Assembly: GCA_037176725.1 (NCBI GenBank)
Contig: JAZBRS010000035.1
Coordinates: 42,976,001 to 43,040,000, forward strand
DNA length: 64,000 bases
Origin: Posidonia oceanica
Taxonomy: Eukaryota > Streptophyta > Magnoliopsida > Alismatales > Posidoniaceae
Direction: 5' to 3'
In this document: positions 35,448 through 45,217 of the stretch, in pieces
How positions within the stretch are numbered: position 1 is the first letter of the stretch
Layout of the letters: each line of letters opens with the position of its first letter
Notes under the pieces: generated by a model
Seen by the model: the letters and a program-made list of their open reading frames with translations, nothing else
Databases searched by the model: none
Told to the model about the DNA's origin: nothing
Translations under genes and position numbers: made by a program

Positions 35448-37151
35448 GTGACCATCCTGAAGCATCACCAGGGCCAAGCAACGGAACACTTGCACTCCTT
35501 CGATATCTCAGACCCCACCTTTGAGAAGGAGATCCTCGTGGAGCTTATTGCATACAGAGAGGCGGATGATGCACGCAAAGATGAGAATGCTGAACCGTCG
35601 CCTGAGTTCCGGCCCCACGACGACGATCCAGAAGGCCCCAACCTCCATGTCGAAGAGGAGACAGAGGTTGTCAGCATTGGCACAGTAGAAGAAGTCAGAG
35701 AGGTCCGCATTAGCACCCATCTATCGCCCCAGGCTAGAGTAGAGTTCATCGCATTCTTGAAGGAGTATGCGGATGTCTTCGCCTGGAGCTATGAGGATAT
35801 GGTTGGCCTCGACATTGAGATAGTTGTGCACAACCTACCTTTGGACCTAGACGCAAGGCCAGTAAAGCAGAAGCTAAGGCGATGGCGACCGCAATGGCTA
35901 CTCATAATCAAGGAGGAGATCATGAAGCAACACAATGTTAACTTCCTCAAGGTCGTCCTATACCCTGAGTGGCTTGCAAACGTTGTGCCAGTGCCCAAGA
36001 AGGATGGACGAGTCCGCATGTGCATCGACTACCGGGACCTGAACAAGGCGAGTCCCAAGGATGATTTCCCACTGCCGCACATTGACATCCTAGTCGACAA
36101 CACTGCAGGACACAAGATGCTCTCATTTATGGATGGCTTCTCTAGATATAACTAGATCAGAATGGCAGAAGAGGACATGGAGAAAACATCCTTCATCACC
36201 CCTTGGGGTGTCTTCTGCTACCAAGTTATGCCATTTGGGCTGAAAAATGCTGGTGCAACTTATCAGAGGGCCATGACTTCACTTTTCCATGACCTCATGC
36301 ATCAAGAACTTGCGGTCTACGTGGATGATATGATTGCCAAGACCAAAGAGCCTGAGGATCACCTTGCCTGTTTAAGGAAGCTCTTTGACCGCTTAAGGAA
36401 GTACAAGCTACGCCTTAACCCTAGCAAATGCGTATTCGGGGTATCTTCTGGCAAGCTCCTGGGCTACATTGTTAGCCAGAGGGGGATTGAAGTGGACCCG
36501 ATGAAGGCAAAAGCCATCGTGGACATGCCACCCCCTAGGACAGAGAAAGAAGTTCGAGGCCTGCTCGGACACCTGCAGTATATCAGTCGGTTCATTGCAC
36601 AGCTCATGCCTATATATGAACCGATCTTCAAGCTCCTGAAGAAGAATGCACAGATCAACAGGAGCGAGGAGTGCCAAGCTACCTTCAACAAGATCAAGCA
36701 GTTTCTGACCAAGCCTCCTGTTTTGGTCCCTCCCATGCCGGGGAGACCTCTGCTTCTCTACCTCTCTACCACGTAGCATTCCATGGATGCTGTCTTGGGC
36801 CAACATGATGAATCTGGTAGAAAGGAGCATGCCATTTACTACATGAGCAAGAAATTCAATGATTGTGAAGCTAGGTATAGCACAATGGAGAAGACTTGCT
36901 TATCCCTCTTCTGGGCCACACAGAAGCTAAGGCACTACATGATGGCATACCCAGTCCAGCTTCTATGCCGACATGACCCCATCAAGTTCCTCTTCCAGAA
37001 GCCAGCAATGGTAGGCAGATGCATCAAGTGGCAGGTACTGTTGTCTCAGTACGATATTACCTTTGTCACGCAGCAAGCCATGAAGGGCCAAGCCATGGTA
37101 GATCACCTCGCAGACTTTTCTTTGCCTGAATACCAGCCTCTCCAGACGTAG
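35448..37151 (+). pseudogene. E2 reverse transcriptase with degenerate first RNase H
   Basis: A single frame without frameshift, interrupted by TAG at 36153, 36774 and 37149. In order: the lead-in YADVFAWSYEDMVGLDIE, RVRMCIDYRDLNKASPKDDF, SFMDGFSRYN, the catalytic YVDDM (near 36320), then GYIVSQRGIEVDP and LLGHLQYISRF. The RT-linked RNase H begins RPLLLYLSTT, lacking the first catalytic Asp, with EHAIYYMSKKFNDCEARYST following. Both catalytic RT aspartates remain. Each TAG corresponds to CAG in another copy. Confidence 0.9.
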
Positions 37152-37717
37152 TTCCCGGATAAGGACATCCTTTTTGCAATGGAAGACTCTGAGGAGGAGG
37201 ACCCTAAGGACTTAGAGCATTGGCAGTTGTACTTTGATGGCGCTGTCAACAAGAACGGTCGAGGCATAGGCACAGTGCTGACCACGCCGCAAGGGTAGAT
37301 GATCCCCTTTGCAAGGAAGCTGACCTTCAAATGCACTAATAATGAAGCAGAGTATGAAGCATGCATTCTAGGATTGAAGGTCGCACTCAAGCATGAGGCG
37401 TAGAAGCTGCATGTGCACAGCGATGCCATGCTGGTGATTTCCCAAGTGAATGGTGATTGGAGAACAAAGGATCCAAAGCTTGTGCCATATCACGAACACC
37501 TACTAAAGCTAATAGAAGAATTTGCAAGCATCCGCTTCTCGTACATGAACAGGGCAAGGAATGCATACGCAGATGCGCTAGCAACCTTGGCATCCTGGCT
37601 CAGTATACCTGAAGACCGAGCAATGGATGTATCAGTTACATGCATGGAGCAGCCTACGCACTGCATGAGCATAGAGGAGGCGGATCTAGTAGAAGAGTAG
37701 CCATGGTATTGTGACAT
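37152..37717 (+). pseudogene. E2 second RNase H, cut at its end by the E3 LTR
   Basis: QLYFDGAVNKNGRG (Asp), NNEAEYEACILGL (Glu) and HSDAMLVISQVNGDW (Asp) are present, with TAG at 37296, 37401 and 37698. The sequence PWYCDI aligns with PWYHDI of E1 and PWYQVI of E3 and then stops abruptly at the LTR start 37718. Integrase is therefore expected right of the inserted elements, outside the window. Confidence 0.88.
37713..37717. other. Left target-site candidate of the E3/E4 insertion
   Basis: GACAT immediately precedes the LTR start, inside E2 coding sequence (GACATC in E1 at the same codon). A matching GACAT should follow the last LTR of the array, beyond 64000. Confidence 0.5.
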
Positions 37718-38932
37718 TGTTGACACCCCATTTTGACAGGCTGATTTAGTGGAATCCTTCTAGTGGCTTCTGAACCTTAGAAAAAACCCAAGACCACATC
37801 CTTCATTCCAAATCAAACCCTAAACCAAACCAAGAATCACTCCCATTTCCCAAACCCAAAAATCACCCAAAAACCATAGGAAAACCCATCCTTCCTAACC
37901 TAGAAAACCCTCCAAAAAACCCTTAGAATTTCAAACCAAAACTACTCCCAAAAATCCTAGAAAACTTAGGTAAAACTACCCTTTTTCTACACCCCAAAAT
38001 CCTTCCAAAAACCTTCCAAAACCCCACTCCAAACCCTAGGTTAAACACTAGAAACCCTAGGTCACATCCTCACCCAATCCCATTCCATTTCCAAGCCTCT
38101 ATCCCCTTCATCTCTCCAAATTATCCTTTTCCCTATCCAAAATTATTCTTTTCTCTCTCCTCTCTATCCTCCCTCTTATTCTCCTTCTTTTCCTCCCCTT
38201 CTTCCTCCTATTCTTGCTTCGCAGTGGGCCCACATCGTGCATCTCTCCTTTCTGTATTTTATCTATATTTTTACTTTATTTTTATCTTATCTCTTGATTT
38301 TCTAATATTTAGTTTCTTTCCTCCCCTCTCCTTCTTCTTTCTTTCTCCATTTCTTTCTTTTCTTCTTCCTCTCCTTTTTCCTTTACCTTTCTTCCACTAA
38401 ACCTTTAAAACTCTAATTAAAAAAGGAAAACAAAAAAGAAACAAACCAAAACTTTAAAAAGAAATAATTTAAAAACTTGAACAAACAATTAAAAGAAAAA
38501 ATCCAACTAAAAGCAATTAAAAAAGTAAGAAAGCAATCTAAAAAACATAAAACAAACAAGAGGAAAATGCAATTAAAACAAAAATATAATCAAAACAAAC
38601 AAAAAGAAAGAACCCTATTAAAAATAGCAACAAATCAAAAGCAAATCCTAGAAAAAAGAAACAATTAAAAAACCCTAAGGTAAGTAGTTAAAAAAAAGAA
38701 TAACAAATCTAAGGAAACAATTAAAACTTAAAACAGTTTAAAAAACTTAATTAAAAAGAAAAAGTGGAAAAACTCAACAAGAAAAACTTAACTTAAAAAT
38801 AATTAAAAAACTTAACAAACATTTAAAACAAACTTAAAAAAACAATTTAAAGAAAACTTTAAAAAAATAATAAAAACTAAAATCAAAGCGAAAACCCCTC
38901 TCAACCTTATTTAACTAATTAAAAAACAGTCC

Positions 38933-38939
38933 TATAAAA
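38933..38939 (+). promoter_or_regulatory. TATA-box candidate in E3 5' LTR
   Basis: CCTATAAAAATCC after the A-rich tract, about 1.2 kb into the LTR. The shared LTR has CCTATAAAAATTC at the corresponding place. Confidence 0.45.
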
Positions 38940-39590
38940 ATCCTATTAAAAATCCTAACCTAAAAACAACCACTCTAAAATATTTCCAAATCTTTTCTTT
39001 ATTTTTATTTTTATTCCAATCCTTTTTCCTTTCTCTTCTTTCTTTCTCGTTTCTTTTCTTTCTTATTTTCCTTTTCCTTTTTTGGTCCAGTCCGGCCCAT
39101 GGCCTCCACCCTCCTTCCTTTCCTTTTTTATCTTTCTTTTTCTTTTCCCGCACGAAGCTCGGCCCACCTGCCCGATCCTTCCTCCTCCCCTCCTTTCCTT
39201 CTTCTTCCTACTTCTTGAGCTTCTTCTTCTCTCCTGCGAAGCTGTAACAGCCTTCCCTCCCCATTTTAAATTTCAATTCTCCCCCTCCATCCAATCCATC
39301 CACAGAACCCTCTCCTCTCTCAGCTTTCCCATCTCTTCGGCGGCATTAATGCCTGTCGCCTCGCCGGTCTCCCCTCCAATCAACTGCAGCCTTCGTGCCG
39401 GTGGAATTTGAAACTCACAGCTCGCGCGCAGCTCCAATTGCTCCTCTTGTTAAAACCAGAATTCTCCTCCTCCTTCCACACCTTTTTTTTTGCCATCCGA
39501 GAGAACACCAGAGAGAGCGTGAGAGCCAGTAGAATCCCTTCCTCCTCCTCTAAAGAAATTCAGCATCTTCCCTCTCCCTTCATTCCCCTG

Positions 39591-40089
39591 AAACCAGACC
39601 CTTCAAGCCCTCAAACCCATCCCAAATCCTTCCCCGAACCTCACCCAATCCTCCAACAATCCATCTCCACCCTTCCACGCCTCGAACCAACCCAGATTCA
39701 CTCCAAAGCACCTGTAATTCCACCGCAGAACCCATCTCCACCTCTCCCAAAATTCCCCGGAAACCAGACCCTTCAAGCCCTCAAACCCATCCCAAATCCT
39801 TCCCCGAACCTCACCCAATCCTCCAACAATCCATCTCCACCCTTCCATGCCTCGAACCAACCCAGATTCACTCCAAAGCACCTGAAATTCCACCGCAGAA
39901 CCCATCTCCACCTCTCCCAAAATTCCCCGGAAACCAGACCCTTCAAGCCCTCAAACCCATCCCAAATCCTTCCCCGAATCTCACCCAATCCTCCAGCAAT
40001 CCATCTCCACCCTTCCACGCCTCGAACCAACCCAGATTCACCCCAAAGCACCTGAAATTCCACCGCATAACCCATCTCCACCTCTCAGA
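39591..40089 (+). repeat. 170-bp tandem repeat, about 2.9 copies, in E3 5' LTR
   Basis: AAACCAGACCCTTCAAGCCC recurs at 39591, 39761 and 39931, exactly 170 bp apart, with only a handful of differences between units. Frames are open here only because of the low-complexity repeat, so I do not call a gene. The shared LTR lacks this array. Confidence 0.92.
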
Positions 40090-41629
40090 CGACTCCAGAC
40101 GACTCCATCAGCCCAAGGTTTTCCCAGCTACTCACCTAAACACCACCTCCCCAAACCACCTAAACTTTAGCCCAGCAATCCACCACCGTCCCGATCATCA
40201 ACCACAAACAGGTACCCCCATTTCTGTCCAAAATCCACCCAACTTGCCAACTTCCAACACAGCGTCCCTCAGACCAATTGAAGCCTCCAGTAAGCTTCAC
40301 CAGACACCCAGAAGTCCGCCAGTACCCTCCGTTCAACTTGAGGAGCAACATACCACCTCCCCCACCTCCGGCGGTCTCTACTGCACCCAAAAGAGCCGAC
40401 TTCTTCCGTCGGCCTGCAAACTCATGTCTGAGCATCCAGGAAGCTCCAGAGCATCACCTAGAGTAGATCCAGATCCTCGCAAGCCGCCGAGGATGCCTCT
40501 AGTAGTCAGACCACCACCGACGACCTCTGCTAAAGCTACTGACGTCGGGGGAGCATTTCAGCCGTCGAAACAGGTACTTCTTCGTCCCCCTAGGCTAGCC
40601 TTCTTCTTCTCTTGCTCCTCGACCCATTAGATTAGGGTTCCGGTCTTTGTCGCGCAAAGTCGCCTCCGCCGCTGACCCGTCTTCGCCAGCGAGCTCCTGC
40701 GCGCGGATCGTCGCTCCGGCCCCCAAATCCCTCGCCGTCAATCCCCCGAGCACCGTGGAGCTACCAGTAATGCCATCCTGTCCTCCGTTTCCTCCATCGA
40801 TGCCCCCGGCCTCCGGTCTGCTTCCAGAGCTTCTGTAGAGCTCCGCCACCTTCTCCGGCCCGCTCCAGCGCCCGTCATGGCTTGCCGTCGATCCTCTGGC
40901 CTCCGGGAGCCTCCGGCGCAACTTCCCAGCACTCCAGCGCCGTCCGAGCAGCCCTTCTTCCCTGACTCCGGCCTCTGTTGCATTTCGCTACAGTGTTCCG
41001 AATATTTTATTTCTGTTCGTTTCGTTTGCTTTTATTTTTACTTAACTTATGAACTTTGCCCTGAAATTGCATTTCTGCCATGCTGTTTTGCTTATTTGCT
41101 TTCCAGTCCTGCCATCGTTTAAGATTCATTTAATTCTGAAATAAAACCATATGAAATTGCAAGAAAAATACGTAGTTTTGCTTATTTGCATGTTAGTCTT
41201 GCTGCTGTATAAAAACTTTTGTTTTCCTTTAGTTTAAGCCCAGCTCTTTACTTTTATTACTTGTTACTCCTCTGCAGTTACAGCTTTTTTATTTTTCTTT
41301 AAGTTCCAGCCTAGTTATTTATTTTATTTGCATATTGATCCTGCTCTAGTTCAAATAACTTTTCTGTTTTTTATTTTCCAGTCCAGCAACTATCTTATTT
41401 TGCATCTAAGTCTTGTGGTTGTTAAATGTCATTTAAATGCCTCTTTTTATCTTATTACATTGCTCTTTAGTCCTCCTGTTTATTTTATTTGCAAGTCAAT
41501 CCTCTGATCTGTTGTTAAACTTATTTAATTTCTTATTTTACCTTATTGCATTGTACTTTTATCCTATCTTTTTTTATTTTTGCATTTTGGTCCTCTACAT
41601 GCATGCACAACATCATTTATTTGCATTTT

Positions 41630-42085
41630 TTCCTTATAAAATTGCAGTCTAGCCCCTGTGTGATTTTAAATTGCATTTTAGTCCTCTACATGTTTACAAA
41701 AATCATTTAACTGCATATTTTACCATACTAAATTGCATTTTAGCCCTTGCATGTTTTAAAATTGCACTTTGGTCCTCTATTAGCATTCATAGATCATTTA
41801 ATTGCATATTTTACCATATAAAATTACATTTTAGCCCCTGCATGTTTTTAAATTGCATTTCAGTCCTCTTCATGTTTAGAAAAATCAATTAGTTGCATCT
41901 TTACTTTATAAAATTGCATTTCAGACCCTACATTTTATTTTATTTACATCCAGACCCTCAACTTTTCAAAAATTTTGCATTTAGACCCTTAACTTTTCAA
42001 AAGCTTTGCATTTAGACCCTTAACTTTTCAAAACCTTGCATATAGGTCCTTAACTTTTCAAAAATATCACACTTAGGTCCTTTTT
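41630..42085 (+). repeat. Degenerate short tandem repeats in E3 5' LTR
   Basis: Successive diverged units with cores ATTGCATTTTAGTCCTC (about 60-75 bp apart), and then, from 41940, about four units of 33-36 bp with the core GACCCTTAACTTTTCAAAA. Confidence 0.7.
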
Positions 42086-42840
42086 TGCATTTTTGCATGC
42101 ATTGCACTCATGCATCACTGCACTTAGCATTTTTGTACACTTTTAAGCACTTCTAGCTCCCATGTATGTGGGAGGACCTGTTTTGCACACCCCTAGGACC
42201 CCTTTTACACTTAGATCCCTTCTCTTCCCCTGGCCCTTGCGGCTTCTGCCTTGAAGCCTGGATATCTTTTGATCGGACCGCCGGATCTTTGCAACCAAGT
42301 TACCTAGACCACCCCGATGGAGCGGACTTCAATGCTGACCAAGTTTGCCTCAGATCAGGCTTCAGATCTCCAAGGTAAGTCTTTCTGAACTCCTACACAG
42401 CATCTTTTGCACATCACTTGCATTGCATGCATTGTTTCTACATCGCGCTTTCCGAGCATGTAGATTAGGACTTCCTCTTCTTGCCTATTAACTCTATCTC
42501 CTCTTTTCGCGTACTCTTAGTGTTTTTGAGTTGAGTTTCCCCTAGATTCACTACTGATTGCGATCTTCTTCCCCCTTTTCCACGATCCGATTGCACTGCG
42601 AGCTTTTGGCAGCGTGCGAGACACATCGTGGGACACTTTGGTGGGAAACAGTCACAGAATAGTGGTGATCCCTCCACTTGCTTTCTTCCCGCTTTGCAGG
42701 TCATTACACCTGCAATGTGTGGTCCTTAAGCGGCGTTTGTCTTCACATTTACACCACTTGCCTCTCCTTACTTGTTTTACTCTTCCCCTTTGCATGTTTT
42801 TACATCTGCATTGCATGGCTTTTACGATGTTTTACCTACT

Positions 42841-43170
42841 TTGTTTCTTGCACCGTTTTGCGTGCCTACTTTGTTTCTTGCACCGTTTTGCGTGCCTACT
42901 TTGTTTCTTGCACCATTTTGCATGTCGACTTTGTTTCTAGTACCGTTTTGCGACCTTGCTTTGTTTCTTGCATCGTCTTGCGTGCCCACTTTTTTTCTTG
43001 CACCGTTTTGCGTGCTTGCTTTGTTTCTCGCATCGTTTTGCGTGCCTGCTTTGTTTCTTGCACCATTTTGCGTGTCTGCTTTGTTTCTTGCACCGTTTTG
43101 TGTGCCCACTTTGTTTCTTACACTGTTTTGCATGCCAACGTTCGTTTCTCGCACCGTTTTGCGTGTTTTA
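42841..43170 (+). repeat. 30-bp tandem array in E3 5' LTR
   Basis: Eleven units of exactly 30 bp, core GCACCGTTTTGCGTGC with a TTTGTTTCTT spacer. The E4/shared LTR has a related array at 58141-58640 and E2 has a 20-bp version. Confidence 0.93.
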
Positions 43171-43478
43171 TGTTGTTTTCTTTTGCATGTCGCCCGTATT
43201 GCCTGATTTTACCGATGTTTTGTTTTATCGCCTGCATTTGCATTAGGGTAGTGATGCTTACTGCCTGGAGTTCTCACGAACCAGGGTTTGCCCTGTTCGG
43301 AACATACACAGTGTTGCTGAGCGCTTAGATTGCACGTTTAGTTCCTTGCATTGCATTTCATCACTTAGAGCACACCTATGAGCATATAATTAGGCATTCA
43401 TGGCACTTAGGCATTCAAAGTCTGCATTTCCCTGGGTATGCGAGCATAAGTCTAGGAAGACCGATTCTCAGGCGTGTC

Positions 43479-43500
43479 GGGAGTGCCTAACACCTTCCCT
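43479..43500 (+). promoter_or_regulatory. Conserved LTR hairpin block, E3 copy
   Basis: AGTGCCTAACACC with flanking GG and CCT, 373 nt before the PBS; one base weakens the stem relative to E4. Confidence 0.5.
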
Positions 43501-43697
43501 GCACGTAATAGGAGTCCTTGCCCATTTTCTTCGCCCGTAATGACCATATTGCCCTTATCCTAGGGATGAGTCATATCATTTGCATCATTTGCATCTCATT
43601 TCTTTTACATTGCATTGCCTTGCATCTATTGCTTGGTTTTGCGTGTTTATTCATGCATTTCCCTAGTTTTCCTTGTCTCCTGACTTAATAGACATGG

Positions 43698-43708
43698 TGG
43701 CGACTCTG
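43698..43708 (+). other. PBS-like motif inside E3 5' LTR
   Basis: TGGCGACTCTG, 175 nt before the real PBS. It shares the variant CTCTG with the real E3 PBS. Confidence 0.65.
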
Positions 43709-43872
43709 ATTTGTCTTATCTTCTTCTTTTCTTTCTTTTTTTTCCCTTTTTAAGTGTTTTCGAGTTAAGTCGTCCTTCTCGGACACAGCCGCTAATAGTG
43801 AACCTGATTCTAATCGGTGCACCCGAGCTTTGGCAGTGTGCATGGACGATCTGAACATCGAGATTACTACAG

Positions 43873-43890
43873 TAGCGACTCTGCTGGGGA
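43873..43890 (+). other. E3 primer-binding site
   Basis: TAGCGACTCTGCTGGGGA, 16 of 18 positions matching the tRNA-Arg-type PBS. Confidence 0.85.
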
Positions 43891-45217
43891 TAGACAGACT
43901 CCGGCTTTCGCTTTTGGCTTTTTCGCCGCTTGGGTTTTGCTTTCTTTGTCTGCCTTGTGCCTTTGCCTGCCTCTTTTGCCTATTTTGTTTACTCCTCTAT
44001 GCCAACTCCTAGCAAATCGCCTTGTGGTTATTCTGCTTAGGTTTGGCACCTGCCTCGCCTGTTTCGCCTTGGCATTTGCTTTGCCTTGCTCTGCTCTGTC
44101 TCTTTTCTTGTTTACTTGCCTTATTCTTTGCTTCTGCTCTTATTTGCTTTACTGCTTACCTGTCTTTACTTTCTTTATCTTATTGGCTTATTACTGCTTT
44201 ATTTCCTGCATAATGCATGTCTACATACTTGTTTGGCGACAATACATGCCTTTTGAGTGATAGATGCTTTTTTTACACACTTGCTATGTCACTACACACG
44301 CATATACCCTGTATATATGCGTTTTGATATGATGAATGCTTTCCCTTCACCATCATGCTCACAAACACTTGCACATGCCATGCACTTGTCTTTTGCAGTG
44401 ATGTATGTTGTTTACCTGCCATATTTGGTTGATTTTCTTCCCTTTTGCACATGCCATGCCTAGGATAGTAGAGACTGATTGCTTTCCCTATGGCTAACTA
44501 AAAATGGCAAGTAAAAAGAAGTTCTAGGAGCAACTAGAGACTTCAAACAAACCTGCATCCCCCTTGAGTCAATAAAATATGCAAGATAAAAAATTCTAAG
44601 CATTTGCATAAGCATCATATAGGGCATGCATCCTCTTATCTGAGTCCACCTATTAGTCTGCGAAGGATGGTCCCGACCCCTTGTTCCACTGCTTTTGGCG
44701 TGGCCCAAGTCAGTCAGTCTGTCCCCCTTGTCTAGGGGTCGTGTCGGTGCTACTGGAGGGTACTACCCACGCTTTGGCGGGGTCAGGGCCACCAACGCAC
44801 CACCTTGTTATTACCTCAGCTTTGGCTAGGATTTCGACAGGAGACCTGCTTTTTCTGACCTGAGTCGGTGACCTGTACACTTGTGAGTACCCGAAGTAGA
44901 TTACCTACTAGGATACACTAGATGGGTGAGGGAGAGCATGCTAGATAGCATACATATCATTCATGCCATTTACCTTAACTCATTTGCATCTTTCATTCAG
45001 TTTCTAATCCTTGTTTGTTTCTGTTTGTGTCAGCAGTGATCGGTAAGCGAGTTCCCTTGCTGGAGCTTGAGTACTGTCCCTTACTAACACCCCTGTTGCG
45101 ACCCTTGTTCGTGACCATTCCCCTTCTGAGCTATCTGCCTTTGCGACGATAGCTCCTACTAGGACTCGTCCTCTTTATCCTTGTCGCAGCCCTATCCTCA
45201 TGCGCTCTAGGTCAGCA
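43891..45217 (+). other. E3 5' leader
   Basis: Conserved leader block at about 44640-44950. The leader ORF frame is broken here by an early stop and a missing C. A pyrimidine-rich stretch ending CAGCAG (45031-45036) is a possible splice acceptor about 180 nt before gag. The remainder is T-rich without gene support. Confidence 0.55.

Larger units (their letters stand above)
37718..43871 (+). mobile_element. E3 5' LTR (6,154 bp)
   Basis: Starts TGTTGACACCCCATTTTGA and ends ATTACTACA, with the PBS one base later. Internal order is AAACCC-rich start, CT-rich tract (about 38100-38400), very A-rich low-G tract (38400-38900), TATA candidate, 170-bp triplicate, degenerate GCATTTTAGTCC array, a block ending in a strong GT donor-like site (42375), 30-bp array, hairpin block, PBS-like motif. 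The shared LTR at 53963 has the same order but is 783 bp shorter and strongly diverged. Confidence 0.88.

Noticed and set aside
34817..35455. Antisense Cys/Ala-rich open frame of 212 codons
   Set aside because: Shadow of the Gln/Ala codon repeat in the E2 linker on the opposite strand.
35448..37151. Possible amber reassignment or programmed readthrough because pol is broken only by TAG
   Set aside because: TAGs sit at positions that are CAG or TGG in other copies, differ between copies, and also occur in PMD genes; methylation-driven decay is simpler.
37718..37800. The LTR at 37718 as E2's own 3' LTR joined by an internal deletion
   Set aside because: After the first 25 bp it does not match the E2 5' LTR (25496) but does match the layout of the LTR at 53963, and E2 stops mid-pol with no polypurine tract.
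39408..40055. Long open frame of 215 codons in the E3 5' LTR
   Set aside because: It is open because the 170-bp Pro/Ser-rich repeat lacks stops; no domain, inside an LTR, and equally open on the opposite strand.
42841..43170. CRISPR-like array
   Set aside because: Units are contiguous 30-bp tandem repeats without unique spacers, in plant LTR DNA.
42678..43328. Open frames of up to 216 codons with Cys/Phe/Leu-rich repeats (and the like at 58140-58715)
   Set aside because: Produced by 30-bp tandem arrays read in several frames and both strands; not genes.
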